Shown here piece after piece: positions 9,275 through 19,267 of a stretch of DNA of 64,000 bases (positions are counted from its first letter, which is position 1; each line of letters begins with the position of its first letter). Source of the DNA: Aeromicrobium flavum (lineage in GTDB: Bacteria; Actinomycetota; Actinomycetes; Propionibacteriales; Nocardioidaceae); NCBI RefSeq assembly GCF_007992115.1, contig NZ_BJZQ01000005.1:1-64000 (forward strand), in the 5' to 3' direction. The position numbers were made by a program, and so were the translations under genes. The notes beneath the pieces are model-generated. The model saw only the letters and a list, made by a program, of their open reading frames with translations, was not told the DNA's origin and searched no databases.

Positions 9275-9796
9275 GTGACTGACGGCATCGCGATCCTCGG
9301 CATGACTCCCGAGGACTGGCCACAGGTGGAGGCCATCTACGCAGCCGGCATCGACGCCGGACACGCGACCTTCGAGTCAGTGGTCCCGACCTGGGAGTCG
9401 TTCGACTCCTCACGGCTTCCCGACCACCGTCTCGTGGCAGCGCACGCCTCCGGAGCAGTGGCCGGATGGGCCGCGTGCTCGCCGGTGTCGAGCCGACCCG
9501 TGTACGCGGGTGTGGTCGAGCACTCGATCTACGTCGCGCCGCAAGCCCACGGCGGCGGGATCGGCAGTCTGCTCCTCGAAGCGCTCATCGAGTCCACGGA
9601 GGACGCGGGCATCTGGACCATCCAGTCGAGCATCTTCCCCGAGAACACGGCGAGCCTTCGCCTCCACGAACGCCACGGCTTCCGGACCATCGGCACCCGA
9701 ACCCGCGTCGCGAAGGCCATCGTCGGCCCCGCCGCGGGCAGATGGCGGGACACCGTCCTGGTCGAGCGCCGGAGTCAGGTCGCGCGCATCGACTGA
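9275..9796 (+). CDS. GNAT acetyltransferase, ArsN/phosphinothricin acetyltransferase-like
   Basis: N-acetyltransferase of 173 residues from the GTG at 9275. It begins with the family pattern DWPQVEAIYAAGIDAGHATFESVVPTWESF, and has the acetyl-CoA motif A VAPQAHGGGIGSLLLEALI and the late motif NTASLRLHERHGF. Members of this family acetylate the glutamate analogues phosphinothricin or, when found in ars clusters (ArsN1), the arsenic antibiotic arsinothricin. Its position between arsC and an ArsO-like gene favours the ArsN reading. It lies 55 bp after arsC and may be co-transcribed; only a weak GGGGA precedes the start. The true substrate is not decidable from sequence. Confidence 0.8.
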   Translation: MTDGIAILGMTPEDWPQVEAIYAAGIDAGHATFESVVPTWESFDSSRLPDHRLVAAHASGAVAGWAACSPVSSRPVYAGVVEHSIYVAPQAHGGGIGSLLLEALIESTEDAGIWTIQSSIFPENTASLRLHERHGFRTIGTRTRVAKAIVGPAAGRWRDTVLVERRSQVARID

Positions 9797-9803
9797 GCAA
9801 CGG

Positions 9804-10997
9804 TCACGCCCGCCGCCCGCGAGTCCCGGTGATGGCGGCCGCTGTCGACCGAGCCGTGGGGCCGACGCCGGCCAGAGTTGCCGAGGCCGGTCCGGTCCAG
9901 TCCCCGTACCCCACCAGGAACAGCCGCGGCTCGCCGATCGCCTGCGTCCCGGAGGCGCCTCCGACAGCGATGCGTCCACCCTCGAGGCGCAGGCCCAACG
10001 GACGTAGGTGACGAAGCTCCGGTCGAAAGCCGGTGCACCAGATGACCGCGTCACACGGTTGCTCCGTGCCATCGGCCCACGCGACGCCGTCGGTGCTGAG
10101 CCGGTCGAACATCGGACGCGCCTCTAACACGCCGCGTTCTCTGGCGTCCTTCACGCTCGCCACCATGACGATGTCCCCAAGCCCCGCCACACCGCTGTGC
10201 TCGCGCCCCTCGGCCAGCGCCTTGACGCGGGCGCTGGCCGTCTCGAACAGCACCCTTCCATCCACCTCGTCGGCCAGGAACCTGGGCGGACGGCTGGTCA
10301 CCCACGTCGTGGCAGCCACCGTGGATACCTCCGCGAGGATCTGGGCCGCGGAGTTGCCGCCGCCCACCACCACGACGTGCTGCCCGGCGAACTCGTCAGG
10401 CCTGCGATAGTCAGCCGCGTGCAGCTGCCGGCCGGCGAACGCCGCAGCGCCCGGGTAGACCGGCCAGAACGGTCGCTCCCAGGTGCCGGTGGCCGAGACC
10501 ACGGAGCGAGCAGCCACCGCGAGGTCACCGCCGACGACCCCGAGCAACCCGTGGGGGTCCTCATCAAGACGCGTCACGGACTCCACGCGGCACGGGCGCA
10601 ACACCGACAGCTCATAGCGCTCCTCGTACCGGGTCAGGTAGTCCACCACGTGGTCCCGCGGCGGAAAGCCACGGGTCGCGTCGTCCCAGGCTGGCATCAT
10701 CCAACCCGGGAGCGAGGAAAAGCCCGCCGGTGAGAACAACCGGAGCCCGTCCCACGTCCGGGGCCATGCTCCACCGGGCCGATCGGCAGCGTCGAGGATG
10801 ACGAAGTCACGCCCCGGGACCATGCCCGCACGCCGCAGGTAGAACCCCGTCGCGAGCCCGGCCTGACCGCCCCCGATCACGGCGACCTCGACCTCTCGCG
10901 CCTCCCCGCCAGCGGCCCCGGAGGGTGAGTCGTCTCGTGAGGACGGTTCCATCCGCTGACTCTCCACCGTGACCTCCGTTGCTGGTTTCGGACGCAT
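9804..10997 (-). CDS. arsO: ArsO-like flavin-binding monooxygenase
   Basis: Flavoprotein of 397 residues. FAD motif GGGQAGLATGFYLRRAG at about residues 42-58, GGAWPRTWDGLRLFSP in the FAD/substrate segment, NADPH motif GGGNSAAQILAE near 225, and the late motif CTGFRPELRHL. The layout matches ArsO proteins found in ars operons, whose reaction is still not established. It converges on the acetyltransferase gene with 7 bp between stops. The first about 35 residues are hydrophilic and a later Met (MEPSSRD) could be the real start. It resembles the 1176-2513 flavoprotein in fold but lacks its Cys-rich tail. Confidence 0.82.
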   Translation of the reverse strand: MRPKPATEVTVESQRMEPSSRDDSPSGAAGGEAREVEVAVIGGGQAGLATGFYLRRAGMVPGRDFVILDAADRPGGAWPRTWDGLRLFSPAGFSSLPGWMMPAWDDATRGFPPRDHVVDYLTRYEERYELSVLRPCRVESVTRLDEDPHGLLGVVGGDLAVAARSVVSATGTWERPFWPVYPGAAAFAGRQLHAADYRRPDEFAGQHVVVVGGGNSAAQILAEVSTVAATTWVTSRPPRFLADEVDGRVLFETASARVKALAEGREHSGVAGLGDIVMVASVKDARERGVLEARPMFDRLSTDGVAWADGTEQPCDAVIWCTGFRPELRHLRPLGLRLEGGRIAVGGASGTQAIGEPRLFLVGYGDWTGPASATLAGVGPTARSTAAAITGTRGRRA

Positions 10998-11286
10998 CGA
11001 CGCCTCGCAGGGGCAACCGGCCGTTCGCCCCTGCGATTCTGTCCCGTCTGACGTTGCCAGGTGGGACGCGCCTCCGTTCGGCGAGCGCTATGTGGCCTGA
11101 CTGGACAGTGTTCGTTGTTGGCAGACGGGCATCGTCGGACGTGACCGAACGAGCTGAGCGGCGGCGCGAACCCACCCCGGGCTGAGGGGTGCGCAGCGGT
11201 GAGCACGTCACGCCTGGCGATCGGCACCTACGGGTCGATCGTCTTGGGATGCGAACAACCCAGAGGGGTCTGGGAGGTGTCCGCCT
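10998..11286. other. Intergenic region, no gene seen
   Basis: This 289-bp gap between the ArsO-like gene and the Cys-rich small gene contains the arsO promoter side and, at its right end, a terminator hairpin (11259-11274). I see no supported reading frame and no repeat. Confidence 0.5.
11259..11274 (-). terminator. Hairpin downstream of the small Cys-rich gene
   Basis: CCCAGA-N4-TCTGGG stem-loop, followed on the reverse strand by TTGTTCGC. It sits 12 bp past the stop of the small gene at 11287 and could end the reverse-strand transcript that begins at the rhodanese or mmpL gene. Confidence 0.45.
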
Positions 11287-11451
11287 TCAGCGGCCGAGCA
11301 GGTTCCGGAGCCACCCTCCTTGGCGCTCTGACTTCGGGTGTCCGGGGCACCACTGATCGGCGGGGACCGTCGCCTTGACCTGGGCGATGTGCTGGCCGCA
11401 GCCGGCCCAGGTGGTCTTGTGGCACGTGCGGCAGGTGGTCGGTCGGCACAT
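11287..11451 (-). CDS. Small Cys-rich protein (CRTC/GC/C zinc-ribbon-like)
   Basis: 54-residue protein starting MCRPTTCRTCHKTTWAGCGQ and continuing with a QWCPGH motif. Cysteines at 2, 7, 10, 18 and 35 plus nearby histidines suggest a zinc or other metal site. I recall this start, with the C-x2-C and TTWAGCG segment, as a recurrent short conserved protein in actinobacteria without known function; that is recollection, not a search. It follows the mmpL gene by 123 bp on the same strand and is followed by a hairpin terminator, so it may be the last gene of the sulfur operon. Confidence 0.62.
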   Translation of the reverse strand: MCRPTTCRTCHKTTWAGCGQHIAQVKATVPADQWCPGHPKSERQGGWLRNLLGR

Positions 11452-11574
11452 GGAATGCTCCTTTTTCTGGTGGGTGTTCGTGTGGGGAGTGAGGGGTGCG
11501 GCCCGGAGGCTGGGGAAGCGTCGCCCCCGGGCCGCGGAGGTGCCCGGGCGGGGGGACCCCGGGCGGTCTGGGAG

Positions 11575-13770
11575 TCAGTCGTGCGCGAACGTGATGTTCG
11601 GCAGGACCTTGCGCAGCCAGGCGGGGCTGTACCAAGCGGCGTGGCCGGTCAGCCGGAGCATCACCGGCAGCAGGACCAACCGGACCAAGAAGGCGTCGAG
11701 CAGTACGGCGATGCCGAGGACGACACCCATCTCCTTGGGCGGAATGGGGCCGGACAGGGCGAAGGTGAAGAAGACGGCGACCATGACTGCCCCAGCGGCG
11801 AAGATGACACGGCCGGAGTGGGCCAGTGAGCCGACCATCGCGTCCTTGGCGTCACCGGACCGCTCGTAGTGCTCCTTGGCGGACGCGAGCAGGAAGACGG
11901 TGTAGTCCATCGCGATGGCGAAGATCATCGCGAAGAAGAAGACCGGGGCCCAGGCGTCCAGGAAACCCTGGGGCTCGAAGCCGAGGAGATCGGCGCCGTA
12001 CCCCTCCTGGAAAATGAGGCGTGCCACGCCGAACGCGGCGGCAGTCGACAACAGGCTGGCGAGTGTGCCCAGCAGCGAGATCAACGGTGCCTGGAGGGCC
12101 ACCAGCAGGAGCAGGAAGCCGAGCACCAGGACCACGCCGATGACGATGGGGGTGGACTCGTCGAGCTGGGACTTCAGGTCCAAGTTCTCCACGGCGGCGC
12201 CACCCACGAGCGCTGAATCCGGCAGGTCGGCGCGCAGGCGCTCCACGGTGTCCCCGAGTGCGGGGTCGGACGGGTCGACGGTCGGCACGGCTTGGACTAG
12301 CACGAGGTCCGATCCGTCGGCAGCGGGCATCGGCGCCATCGCCGCGGCGATGCCGTCATCGGCGGCCAGCACGGCTGTGGTCGCGTCGGCGTCGGCGCCG
12401 GCCGTGACGATTTGCAGAGTGCCGGGCGCACCCTCGCCGAACGACTCCTGGACGCGGTCGTAGCCAACACGCGCCGAGGCGTCCTCGGGCAACACCTTGA
12501 TCGACGGCATGGCGGTCTGCAGCCCGAGAATCGGCGCAGCGAGGGCGACGAGCACTACCAAGGAGGCCAGACCCCACGTGAGGGGCCGCTTCCAGAGCCG
12601 TTCACCCCATGCAGCGAACTTCGCCGAGCGGTGCTCGCCTGAGCGGGACCATGGGAGGGCGAACTTGTTGATTCGGTCATCGAGCTTGACCAGCACCAAC
12701 GGAAGGAGCGTCAACGTCGCCGCCAGGACGAAGACGACCGAGAGCATGATTCCTCCGGCCATCGAGCGGAAAGAGGGCGACGGCACCAGCATCACGGCCG
12801 AGAGCGAGATAAGCACGGTCATGCCAGAGAGCAGGACGGCCTTGCCGGCGGTGTCCATGGTCTGCGCGATGGCCCACCGCCGATCGGCCGCCGCCATTGC
12901 CGGGTCGGCCGAGCGCCGGGCCGCCCGGGCGGCCCGGTAGCGCACGACGATGAAGAGCGCGTAGTCGATGCCGAGCGCGAGGGCGAACATCATGGCGAAG
13001 TTCATCGCCCAGATCGAGACCGGAACGAGCTCGTTGATGAGCACGAGGGATCCCGCCGAGGCGACGAGGCCGGCGAGCGTGAGGATCAGGGGAAGTCCTG
13101 CGGCGACCAGCGCGCCGAAGGCGAGAACGAGGATGGCAAGGGTGACGGGCCAGGACATGAATTCCGACTTCAGCATGGCGTCAAGGTTCGCCTCGTTGAA
13201 GTCGCTCCACAGCAGGGAGGATCCGGTGGGATTGACCTCGACCGTCTCGGTTGAGAGCCCTTGGAGTTCGCCCTTGATGTCGGTGGCGACCCGCACCATC
13301 TCGTTGGTGTCCGCGCCTGCTCCGGCGAGGACGATCGCGGTCTCACCGTCCTGGGAGAGGGTGGCGCCAGGTGTCGGCGGCACGACCTCGGCGATGCGGG
13401 GCTCCTGCTCGAGGATGTTGGTGACCTTGGCGAGGACCTGCTGGCCGTCACCCTCGGTGACGGGGCCGTCGGTGGAGCGCACGACGACCTGGATGGCGGA
13501 CGAGGCGTTGCCGCCGAAGTGTTCGCGGGCCAGCTCGCGGGCTTCGACGGACTCCGACCCGTTGGCCTGCCAACCGGCGCCGGAGAGGTTGTGCTCGACC
13601 TGCGGCGCGAACGCACCGAGGCCGACGATGGTCAGCAGCCACAGGACGCTGACAAGCCTGGCGTGATCGGTGACCCACACGCCGAGGCGGCCCAAGGGGC
13701 CAGGTCGGCTGGGCGCGACGTGGTCGGGTGAGGGTGAAGCAGTCCGGGGGGAGGCCGGGGTGATGCTCAT
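11575..13770 (-). CDS. MMPL/RND family transporter
   Basis: Integral membrane transporter of 731 residues with the duplicated RND layout: a first span at about 35-55, a large extracellular loop (about 55-200), a block of spans containing ALGIDYALFIVVRYRAAR, a second loop (about 420-540) and a second block with AMDYTVFLLASAKEHYERSGD. These intramembrane Asp-Tyr motifs are the proton-relay segments of MmpL proteins. MMPL transporters export lipids or hydrophobic compounds; the substrate here is unknown. It starts 73 bp after the TauE/SafE exporter on the same strand and may belong to the CstR-controlled left arm, though that gap could also hold its own promoter. Confidence 0.9.
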   Translation of the reverse strand: MSITPASPRTASPSPDHVAPSRPGPLGRLGVWVTDHARLVSVLWLLTIVGLGAFAPQVEHNLSGAGWQANGSESVEARELAREHFGGNASSAIQVVVRSTDGPVTEGDGQQVLAKVTNILEQEPRIAEVVPPTPGATLSQDGETAIVLAGAGADTNEMVRVATDIKGELQGLSTETVEVNPTGSSLLWSDFNEANLDAMLKSEFMSWPVTLAILVLAFGALVAAGLPLILTLAGLVASAGSLVLINELVPVSIWAMNFAMMFALALGIDYALFIVVRYRAARAARRSADPAMAAADRRWAIAQTMDTAGKAVLLSGMTVLISLSAVMLVPSPSFRSMAGGIMLSVVFVLAATLTLLPLVLVKLDDRINKFALPWSRSGEHRSAKFAAWGERLWKRPLTWGLASLVVLVALAAPILGLQTAMPSIKVLPEDASARVGYDRVQESFGEGAPGTLQIVTAGADADATTAVLAADDGIAAAMAPMPAADGSDLVLVQAVPTVDPSDPALGDTVERLRADLPDSALVGGAAVENLDLKSQLDESTPIVIGVVLVLGFLLLLVALQAPLISLLGTLASLLSTAAAFGVARLIFQEGYGADLLGFEPQGFLDAWAPVFFFAMIFAIAMDYTVFLLASAKEHYERSGDAKDAMVGSLAHSGRVIFAAGAVMVAVFFTFALSGPIPPKEMGVVLGIAVLLDAFLVRLVLLPVMLRLTGHAAWYSPAWLRKVLPNITFAHD

Positions 13771-13843
13771 GAGTGTCCGTTTCTGTGATGGTGCGGTGGC
13801 CCGCGGGAAGGGAGCGAGGCGACGGCGAGCTGCCGAGCCGAGG

Positions 13844-14665
13844 TCAGAGGAGCGCGGGGAATGCCAGCGCAGCGGTGTAGAGAGATACCCCGAGAATGAG
13901 GATGGTGAACGCGCCCTGGAGGCGTGCGGTGTCCAGCCGGTCCGCGACCGAGGCGCCCACCGCTGCGGCTACACCGGACGCCACCGTGAGCGCCAGCACG
14001 AAACCCCAGTCTGGGTCCGTGCCGGTGCCGGCGCGCACCATGAGTGCCGCAGCGCTCGTGATGGTGATCACCACCAAGGACGTGCCGGCCGCGTACTTCA
14101 TCGGTAGTCCCATTGCGAGCACCAGGGCCGGGACGACGAGGAAGCCGCCGCCGACCCCGAGGAAGCCAGTCAGCAGCCCGACTGCCGTGGCCGTGAGGAA
14201 CAGCTTCAGGGCTCGAGGGCAGTTGCACGCGAAGGTCGGGCTGAACGTGACGATCGGGTCGTCCAGTCGCGGGCGGATGCCCGCGCTGTCGCCACGGCGA
14301 TTGTGGTGGAACTGGCGCCACGCCATCAGGCTGCCGATGAGCAGCAGCAGGATCGCGAAGGCGGCCAGCAGGACCTCGCCCCTCACGTGGGACGCCGCCT
14401 TGGCACCGATTGCGGCGCCCCCGATCGCGACGGTGCCGAACACGACTCCGCGGCCGAGCAGCACGTTCCCGACCCGGTGGGCGGCCGCGGCGCCGATCAG
14501 CGCGGTCACGCCCACGACCACCAAGGAGCCGGTGGTCGCTTCGGCCGGGGTCTGGTCCAGGAGGAAGACCAGCACCGGGACGGCGAGGATGGACCCGCCG
14601 CCTCCGAGCGCTCCGACCGATAGGCCGATGAGCACGCCGGCGACGACGGCGAGAGCGAGGGTCAT
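13844..14665 (-). CDS. TauE/SafE family sulfite/sulfur-anion exporter
   Basis: Membrane protein of 273 residues with about eight spans in two repeats: GVLIGLSVGALGGGGSILAVPVLVFLL at the N-terminus and its partner GLLTGFLGVGGGFLVVPALVLAMGLP after residue 150, the hallmark of TauE/SafE (DUF81). In persulfide operons such proteins export sulfite or thiosulfate-type products. The start at 14665 is one base from the stop of the MBL-rhodanese gene, implying coupling. The longer open frame upstream is only the antisense image of that gene. Substrate direction is inferred from family and context. Confidence 0.9.
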   Translation of the reverse strand: MTLALAVVAGVLIGLSVGALGGGGSILAVPVLVFLLDQTPAEATTGSLVVVGVTALIGAAAAHRVGNVLLGRGVVFGTVAIGGAAIGAKAASHVRGEVLLAAFAILLLLIGSLMAWRQFHHNRRGDSAGIRPRLDDPIVTFSPTFACNCPRALKLFLTATAVGLLTGFLGVGGGFLVVPALVLAMGLPMKYAAGTSLVVITITSAAALMVRAGTGTDPDWGFVLALTVASGVAAAVGASVADRLDTARLQGAFTILILGVSLYTAALAFPALL

Positions 14666-14666
14666 G

Positions 14667-16070
14667 TCAGGCGTTCGGTCCGCCCTGGTCGTCCGCGGGA
14701 CTGACGAGGTGCAGTCCGACCTTCTCGGCGTTGTCGAACGAGTCGTCGACTGCGACGATGCGGCGGGCGGCGGCGTCGAGGAACGACGCGGCGACCGAGG
14801 CCCGGTAACCTCCGGCGCAGTGGACCCACACCTCGCCGGCGGGCACCTCCGCGACGCGGCGCGGCAGTTCATGAATCGGGATGTTGACTGCGCCCTCGAT
14901 GCTGGACTGACGGTGCTCGTCGCTGCGACGGACGTCAAGGATGACGACCTCGCGGTGATGCAGGACGTCCGCGAGCTCGGCGAAACTGGCCGTCGGGAAG
15001 CTCCCCAACTCGCCCGTGGCCCAGGTGGTGGGGTCGCCGGTGGCGCGCGCAGCGGGTCGGTCGATGCCGATGCGGACCAGCTCGCGTTGCGCCTCCGCCA
15101 CGTCCTCGGCCGTCTCGCCGAGCAGCGTGACCGGGGTGCCCCACTCGATGAGCCATCCCAGGTAGGTCGAGAATGCACCGTCGAGACCGAAGTTGAAGGT
15201 TCCCGGCGCATGGCCGGCGGCGAACGCCGTTCGATTACGCAGGTCGACGACCCACTCGCCGGCCTCGATCCGACGACGCAACTCATCGGCGTCGGCCTCG
15301 GAGACGGGGGAGAGGTCAGGGGCGGCCGGTCCGGCGGCGTTCGCGGCGCCCATGTGGGCGTAGTAGGCCGGATAGGCGCCGAGCCCGTCGAGGAGCTCGC
15401 GGACGTAGGTCTCCTCGTCCTGGGTCAGGACGGGGTTGGACTGCTTCTCCTGGCCGATGGTGGACTCGGTGGCGTCTGACTGGGTCGCCGAGCAGAACGA
15501 TCCGAACCCGTGGGTGGGGTAGACCTCGGCCTCGTCCGGGAGCTGCTCGGCGAGTTTGTGGGCCGAGGCGTGCTGATGGCGCACCAGTGTGTCGGTGTGT
15601 TCCTCGCCCATGAGGTCAGGCCGGCCAGTCGCCCCGTAGAGCAGCGACCCTCCGGTGAAGACCGCATACGGTTCGTCGCCCTCGGGCCCGCTGGTCGCCA
15701 GGGCGTAGGAGAGGTGGGTGAAGGTGTGGCCCGGTGTCGAGATGGCGCGGACTCGCATCCGGTCACCGACCTCTACGGTCTCGCCGTCAGCGATCGGCGT
15801 GCGTTCGAAGGCCACCTCGTCCTCACCGTTGACGCGGTACTCCGCACCCGTTCGCTGGGCGAGCGCGAGACCGCCGGTGACGTAGTCGTTGTGAATGTGG
15901 GTCTCGAAGACGTGCGTCAAGCGGACGCCGTGCTCCTCGAGGAGGTGCAGCACGCGGTCGATGTCGCGCTGCGGATCCACCACGAAGGCCACCTCCCCGT
16001 CGTGGACGAGGTAGCTTCGGTCACCGAGGGACGCGGTCTCGATCGAGACGACGGTCAGGTCTTGGTTCAT
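14667..16070 (-). CDS. Persulfide dioxygenase-like MBL hydrolase with two rhodanese domains
   Basis: Cytosolic protein of 467 residues. The metallo-beta-lactamase part (about 1-230) has THIHND at 57-62, GHTFTHLSY and later ligand segments typical of ETHE1/CstB-type persulfide dioxygenases, which oxidise glutathione- or mycothiol-type persulfides to sulfite. Two rhodanese domains follow: the first (about 270-350) has no catalytic Cys, the second (about 375-460) has the active loop HCAGGYRAS. Start: ATG at 16070 preferred because GGAG lies 6 bp upstream; a TTG 12 bp earlier is possible. With the stand-alone rhodanese and TauE it forms the left arm of the CstR-like divergon. The thiol carrier in this organism would presumably be mycothiol. 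Confidence 0.88.
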   Translation of the reverse strand: MNQDLTVVSIETASLGDRSYLVHDGEVAFVVDPQRDIDRVLHLLEEHGVRLTHVFETHIHNDYVTGGLALAQRTGAEYRVNGEDEVAFERTPIADGETVEVGDRMRVRAISTPGHTFTHLSYALATSGPEGDEPYAVFTGGSLLYGATGRPDLMGEEHTDTLVRHQHASAHKLAEQLPDEAEVYPTHGFGSFCSATQSDATESTIGQEKQSNPVLTQDEETYVRELLDGLGAYPAYYAHMGAANAAGPAAPDLSPVSEADADELRRRIEAGEWVVDLRNRTAFAAGHAPGTFNFGLDGAFSTYLGWLIEWGTPVTLLGETAEDVAEAQRELVRIGIDRPAARATGDPTTWATGELGSFPTASFAELADVLHHREVVILDVRRSDEHRQSSIEGAVNIPIHELPRRVAEVPAGEVWVHCAGGYRASVAASFLDAAARRIVAVDDSFDNAEKVGLHLVSPADDQGGPNA

Positions 16071-16115
16071 CGGTATCTCCAATCGCCGTGGCGCTGTGTG
16101 GAAGTCATCAGAAGG

Positions 16116-16448
16116 TCAGTCGCGAGGAGGGACGCCGGTTTCCACCGGCCGGCCCGAACGCACCCAGGCGCTGGTGCCGCCGACGACCGAATACGCGTCG
16201 AAACCCTGCGACACCAGCAGGTCGGTCATCGCGGAACTGCGGTTGCCAGACGCACAGACGACGTAGACCGGACGGGTCGCATCGATGTCGCCGAATCGCG
16301 AGGGGAGCATTCCCATCGGAATGAGCGCGGCCCCGGGCACGTGGCCCTCCGCGTATTCCGAGGGCTGACGGACGTCGATGACGGTCGCGTGGCGCTCTGT
16401 GGCCGTCGCGAGGACATCGATGGAGATCTCGGGTGTGTCCTGGCTCAT
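16116..16448 (-). CDS. Single-domain rhodanese (sulfurtransferase)
   Basis: 110-residue rhodanese. The CDC25-like core ends with the active loop VCASGNRSS (Cys about residue 65); the conserved DVRQPSEYAEGHVPGA segment is at about 25-40. It transfers sulfane sulfur between persulfides and acceptors in the cytosol. First gene of the reverse arm; GAGAGGA lies about 8 bp upstream of the ATG. Two of the three CstR-type operators lie within 110 bp upstream. The MBL-rhodanese gene follows after 45 bp. Confidence 0.92.
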   Translation of the reverse strand: MSQDTPEISIDVLATATERHATVIDVRQPSEYAEGHVPGAALIPMGMLPSRFGDIDATRPVYVVCASGNRSSAMTDLLVSQGFDAYSVVGGTSAWVRSGRPVETGVPPRD

Positions 16449-16505
16449 CGGCGAGTTCCTCTCGGGTCAGTCCAGCACGATCGCGTCTTCTCGACTCGTA
16501 CCCGG

Positions 16506-16521
16506 ATACTGGGTGGGGTAT
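16506..16521. promoter_or_regulatory. CsoR/CstR-type operator, site a
   Basis: ATAC-TGGGTGGG-GTAT, a 16-bp inverted repeat with a G-tract centre as in CsoR-family operators. It lies 57 bp upstream of the rhodanese start and so is placed for the reverse arm. Confidence 0.6.
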
Positions 16522-16540
16522 TCGCTCTCTATCAACCATG

Positions 16541-16556
16541 ACACCCCGGGGGGTAT
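16541..16556. promoter_or_regulatory. CsoR/CstR-type operator, site b
   Basis: ACAC-CCCGGGGG-GTAT, the same 16-bp length as sites a and c with one end base changed. Its centre is 35 bp from that of site a. Confidence 0.55.
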
Positions 16557-16596
16557 TCCGCAAGCGACGTCGCTGGCGGCCAAACGCGCTGGCGGA

Positions 16597-16615
16597 ATAC
16601 GGAGGGGGGTATACT
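16597..16615 (+). promoter_or_regulatory. CsoR/CstR-type operator, site c, overlapping a -10 box
   Basis: ATAC-GGAGGGGG-GTAT (16597-16612) overlaps the -10-like hexamer TATACT (16610-16615) of the forward promoter. Binding here would block RNA polymerase at the trxA operon. No clear -35 was found. Confidence 0.6.
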
Positions 16616-16670
16616 GGTTGTGCTGGGGGAAGCCCTCTTCGAGGGCCGTCACGACAGCGAAGGAGCAAGC

Positions 16671-17014
16671 ATGGCCACCATCGATCTTGACAAGTCAAAC
16701 TTCGAAGGCACGATCACCGGCAACGAGATCGTCCTCGTAGACTTCTGGGCCGGGTGGTGCGGTCCCTGCCGGATGTTCGCTCCGGTCTACGAAAAGGCAT
16801 CGCAGAACCACCCCGACATCGTGTTCGGGAAGGTGGACACCGAGGCGGAGCAGGAGCTCGCTGCCGCGGCGAAGATCACGTCGATCCCGACGCTCATGGC
16901 TTTCAAGGGCGGGACCCTGGTGTTCGCCCAGCCGGGTGCTCTTCCTGCGACGGCGTTGGAGCAGGTCATTGCCGGAATCCGCGACCTCGACGCCGACCAG
17001 CAGCGGAGCGCCTG

Positions 17015-17015
<1 letters not shown>
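16671..17015 (+). CDS. trxA: Thioredoxin
   Basis: 114-residue thioredoxin with the active site WCGPC (Cys30, Cys33), the cis-Pro segment TSIPTLMAFKGG and the usual VDFWAGWCGPC strand. Start: ATG at 16671 with AAGGAG 5 bp upstream. In persulfide operons thioredoxin reduces protein and low-molecular persulfides, releasing sulfide. It heads the forward arm immediately downstream of operator c; its stop and the next start share one base. It may also be served by the thioredoxin reductase at the left end of the window. Confidence 0.94.
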
Positions 17016-18340
<1,325 letters not shown>

Positions 18341-18344
<4 letters not shown>

Positions 18345-19267
18345 GCAGGTCGCCATCGATGGTCTTCGAACTGCCAGCCAAGCTCGGCTCTCACGCAAAC
18401 CATCAGCACGAACCTGAGGGGTGGAGTGCGATTGCGGGCGCGCTCACCGTCTGGCTGCCGCTGCTGCTCATCGGCGCGGTTGCGGCAGGGTACGTCTGGC
18501 TCTCGATCCGCGAGAAGGCTGGTCGGGGGTGGCCGACGTCGAGGATCGCTCTCTTCCTCGTCGGGTCACTTCTGTTGCTGGTGGCACTCGGCCCCGGCCT
18601 CGACGGCTACGCGGACCGGGACTTCGGCGGACACATGGCGCAGCACCTCTTGCTGTCGATGATTGCTCCGCTTGCGTTGGTGCTTGCCGCGCCGGTGACC
18701 TTGCTGCTGCGACAGCTTCCCCACCGGCACGCGCGACGTCTCGGCAGGTTGCTCAACACGCCGGTGGTCCACTTCCTCTCACATCCGGTTGTGGGACTCA
18801 CGCTGACCAGCGGGGGGGGGCTCATCGTCCTGTACTTCACCCCGCTGTACGCACTCAGCACCACGAACGAGACGGTGCACGTCGCGGTGCACCTGCATCT
18901 CATCGCTTCGGGTTTGCTCTTCGCGTGGGCCATCGCCGGCCCCGACCCGGCCCCGCACCGGGCGTCCGTACGTTTCCGGCTCGTGGTTCTCGGTATCGCC
19001 ATCGTCATCCATTCGGCGGTCGCGCAGCTGATCTTTGCGGGCTTGTTCGTTCAGGTCCGGGAGCCGATCGATGAAATGCGGGCCGCGGGGAACCTCATGT
19101 ACTTCGGCGGAGACATCGCCGAGCTGCTGCTCGCCTTGGCGCTCCTGCTGACGTGGCGACCAGCTCCCGCCCCGGCGCCACCCGGCCTGGGGTCCAGCGC
19201 GACCTCGAAGGCGACGTCCACCGGTCGCGATCTCCATCCCGTGCTGGATACCGGTCAGGGTCGATGA
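18341..19267 (+). CDS. ctaG: CtaG-type (caa3) cytochrome oxidase assembly membrane protein
   Basis: Membrane protein of 308 residues from the GTG at 18341 (GTGA overlap with DUF2243; ATG 18359 possible). About seven spans. Family features are a His-rich first loop (HANHQHEPEGW), GHMAQHLLLSMIAPLALVLAAPVTLLLRQLP and HVAVHLHLIASGLLFAWAIAGPDP. These histidines suggest copper or heme handling; caa3_CtaG proteins are linked to copper delivery to oxidases. In this operon it precedes a bd oxidase, which has no copper, so its role may be metal supply or something not yet described. Overlaps cydA by 4 bp. Confidence 0.87.

Noticed and set aside
11228-11635. 135-codon reverse frame overlapping the Cys-rich small gene
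   Set aside because: Pro/Arg/His-rich translation; the alternative frame gives the motif-bearing 54-residue protein with a terminator.
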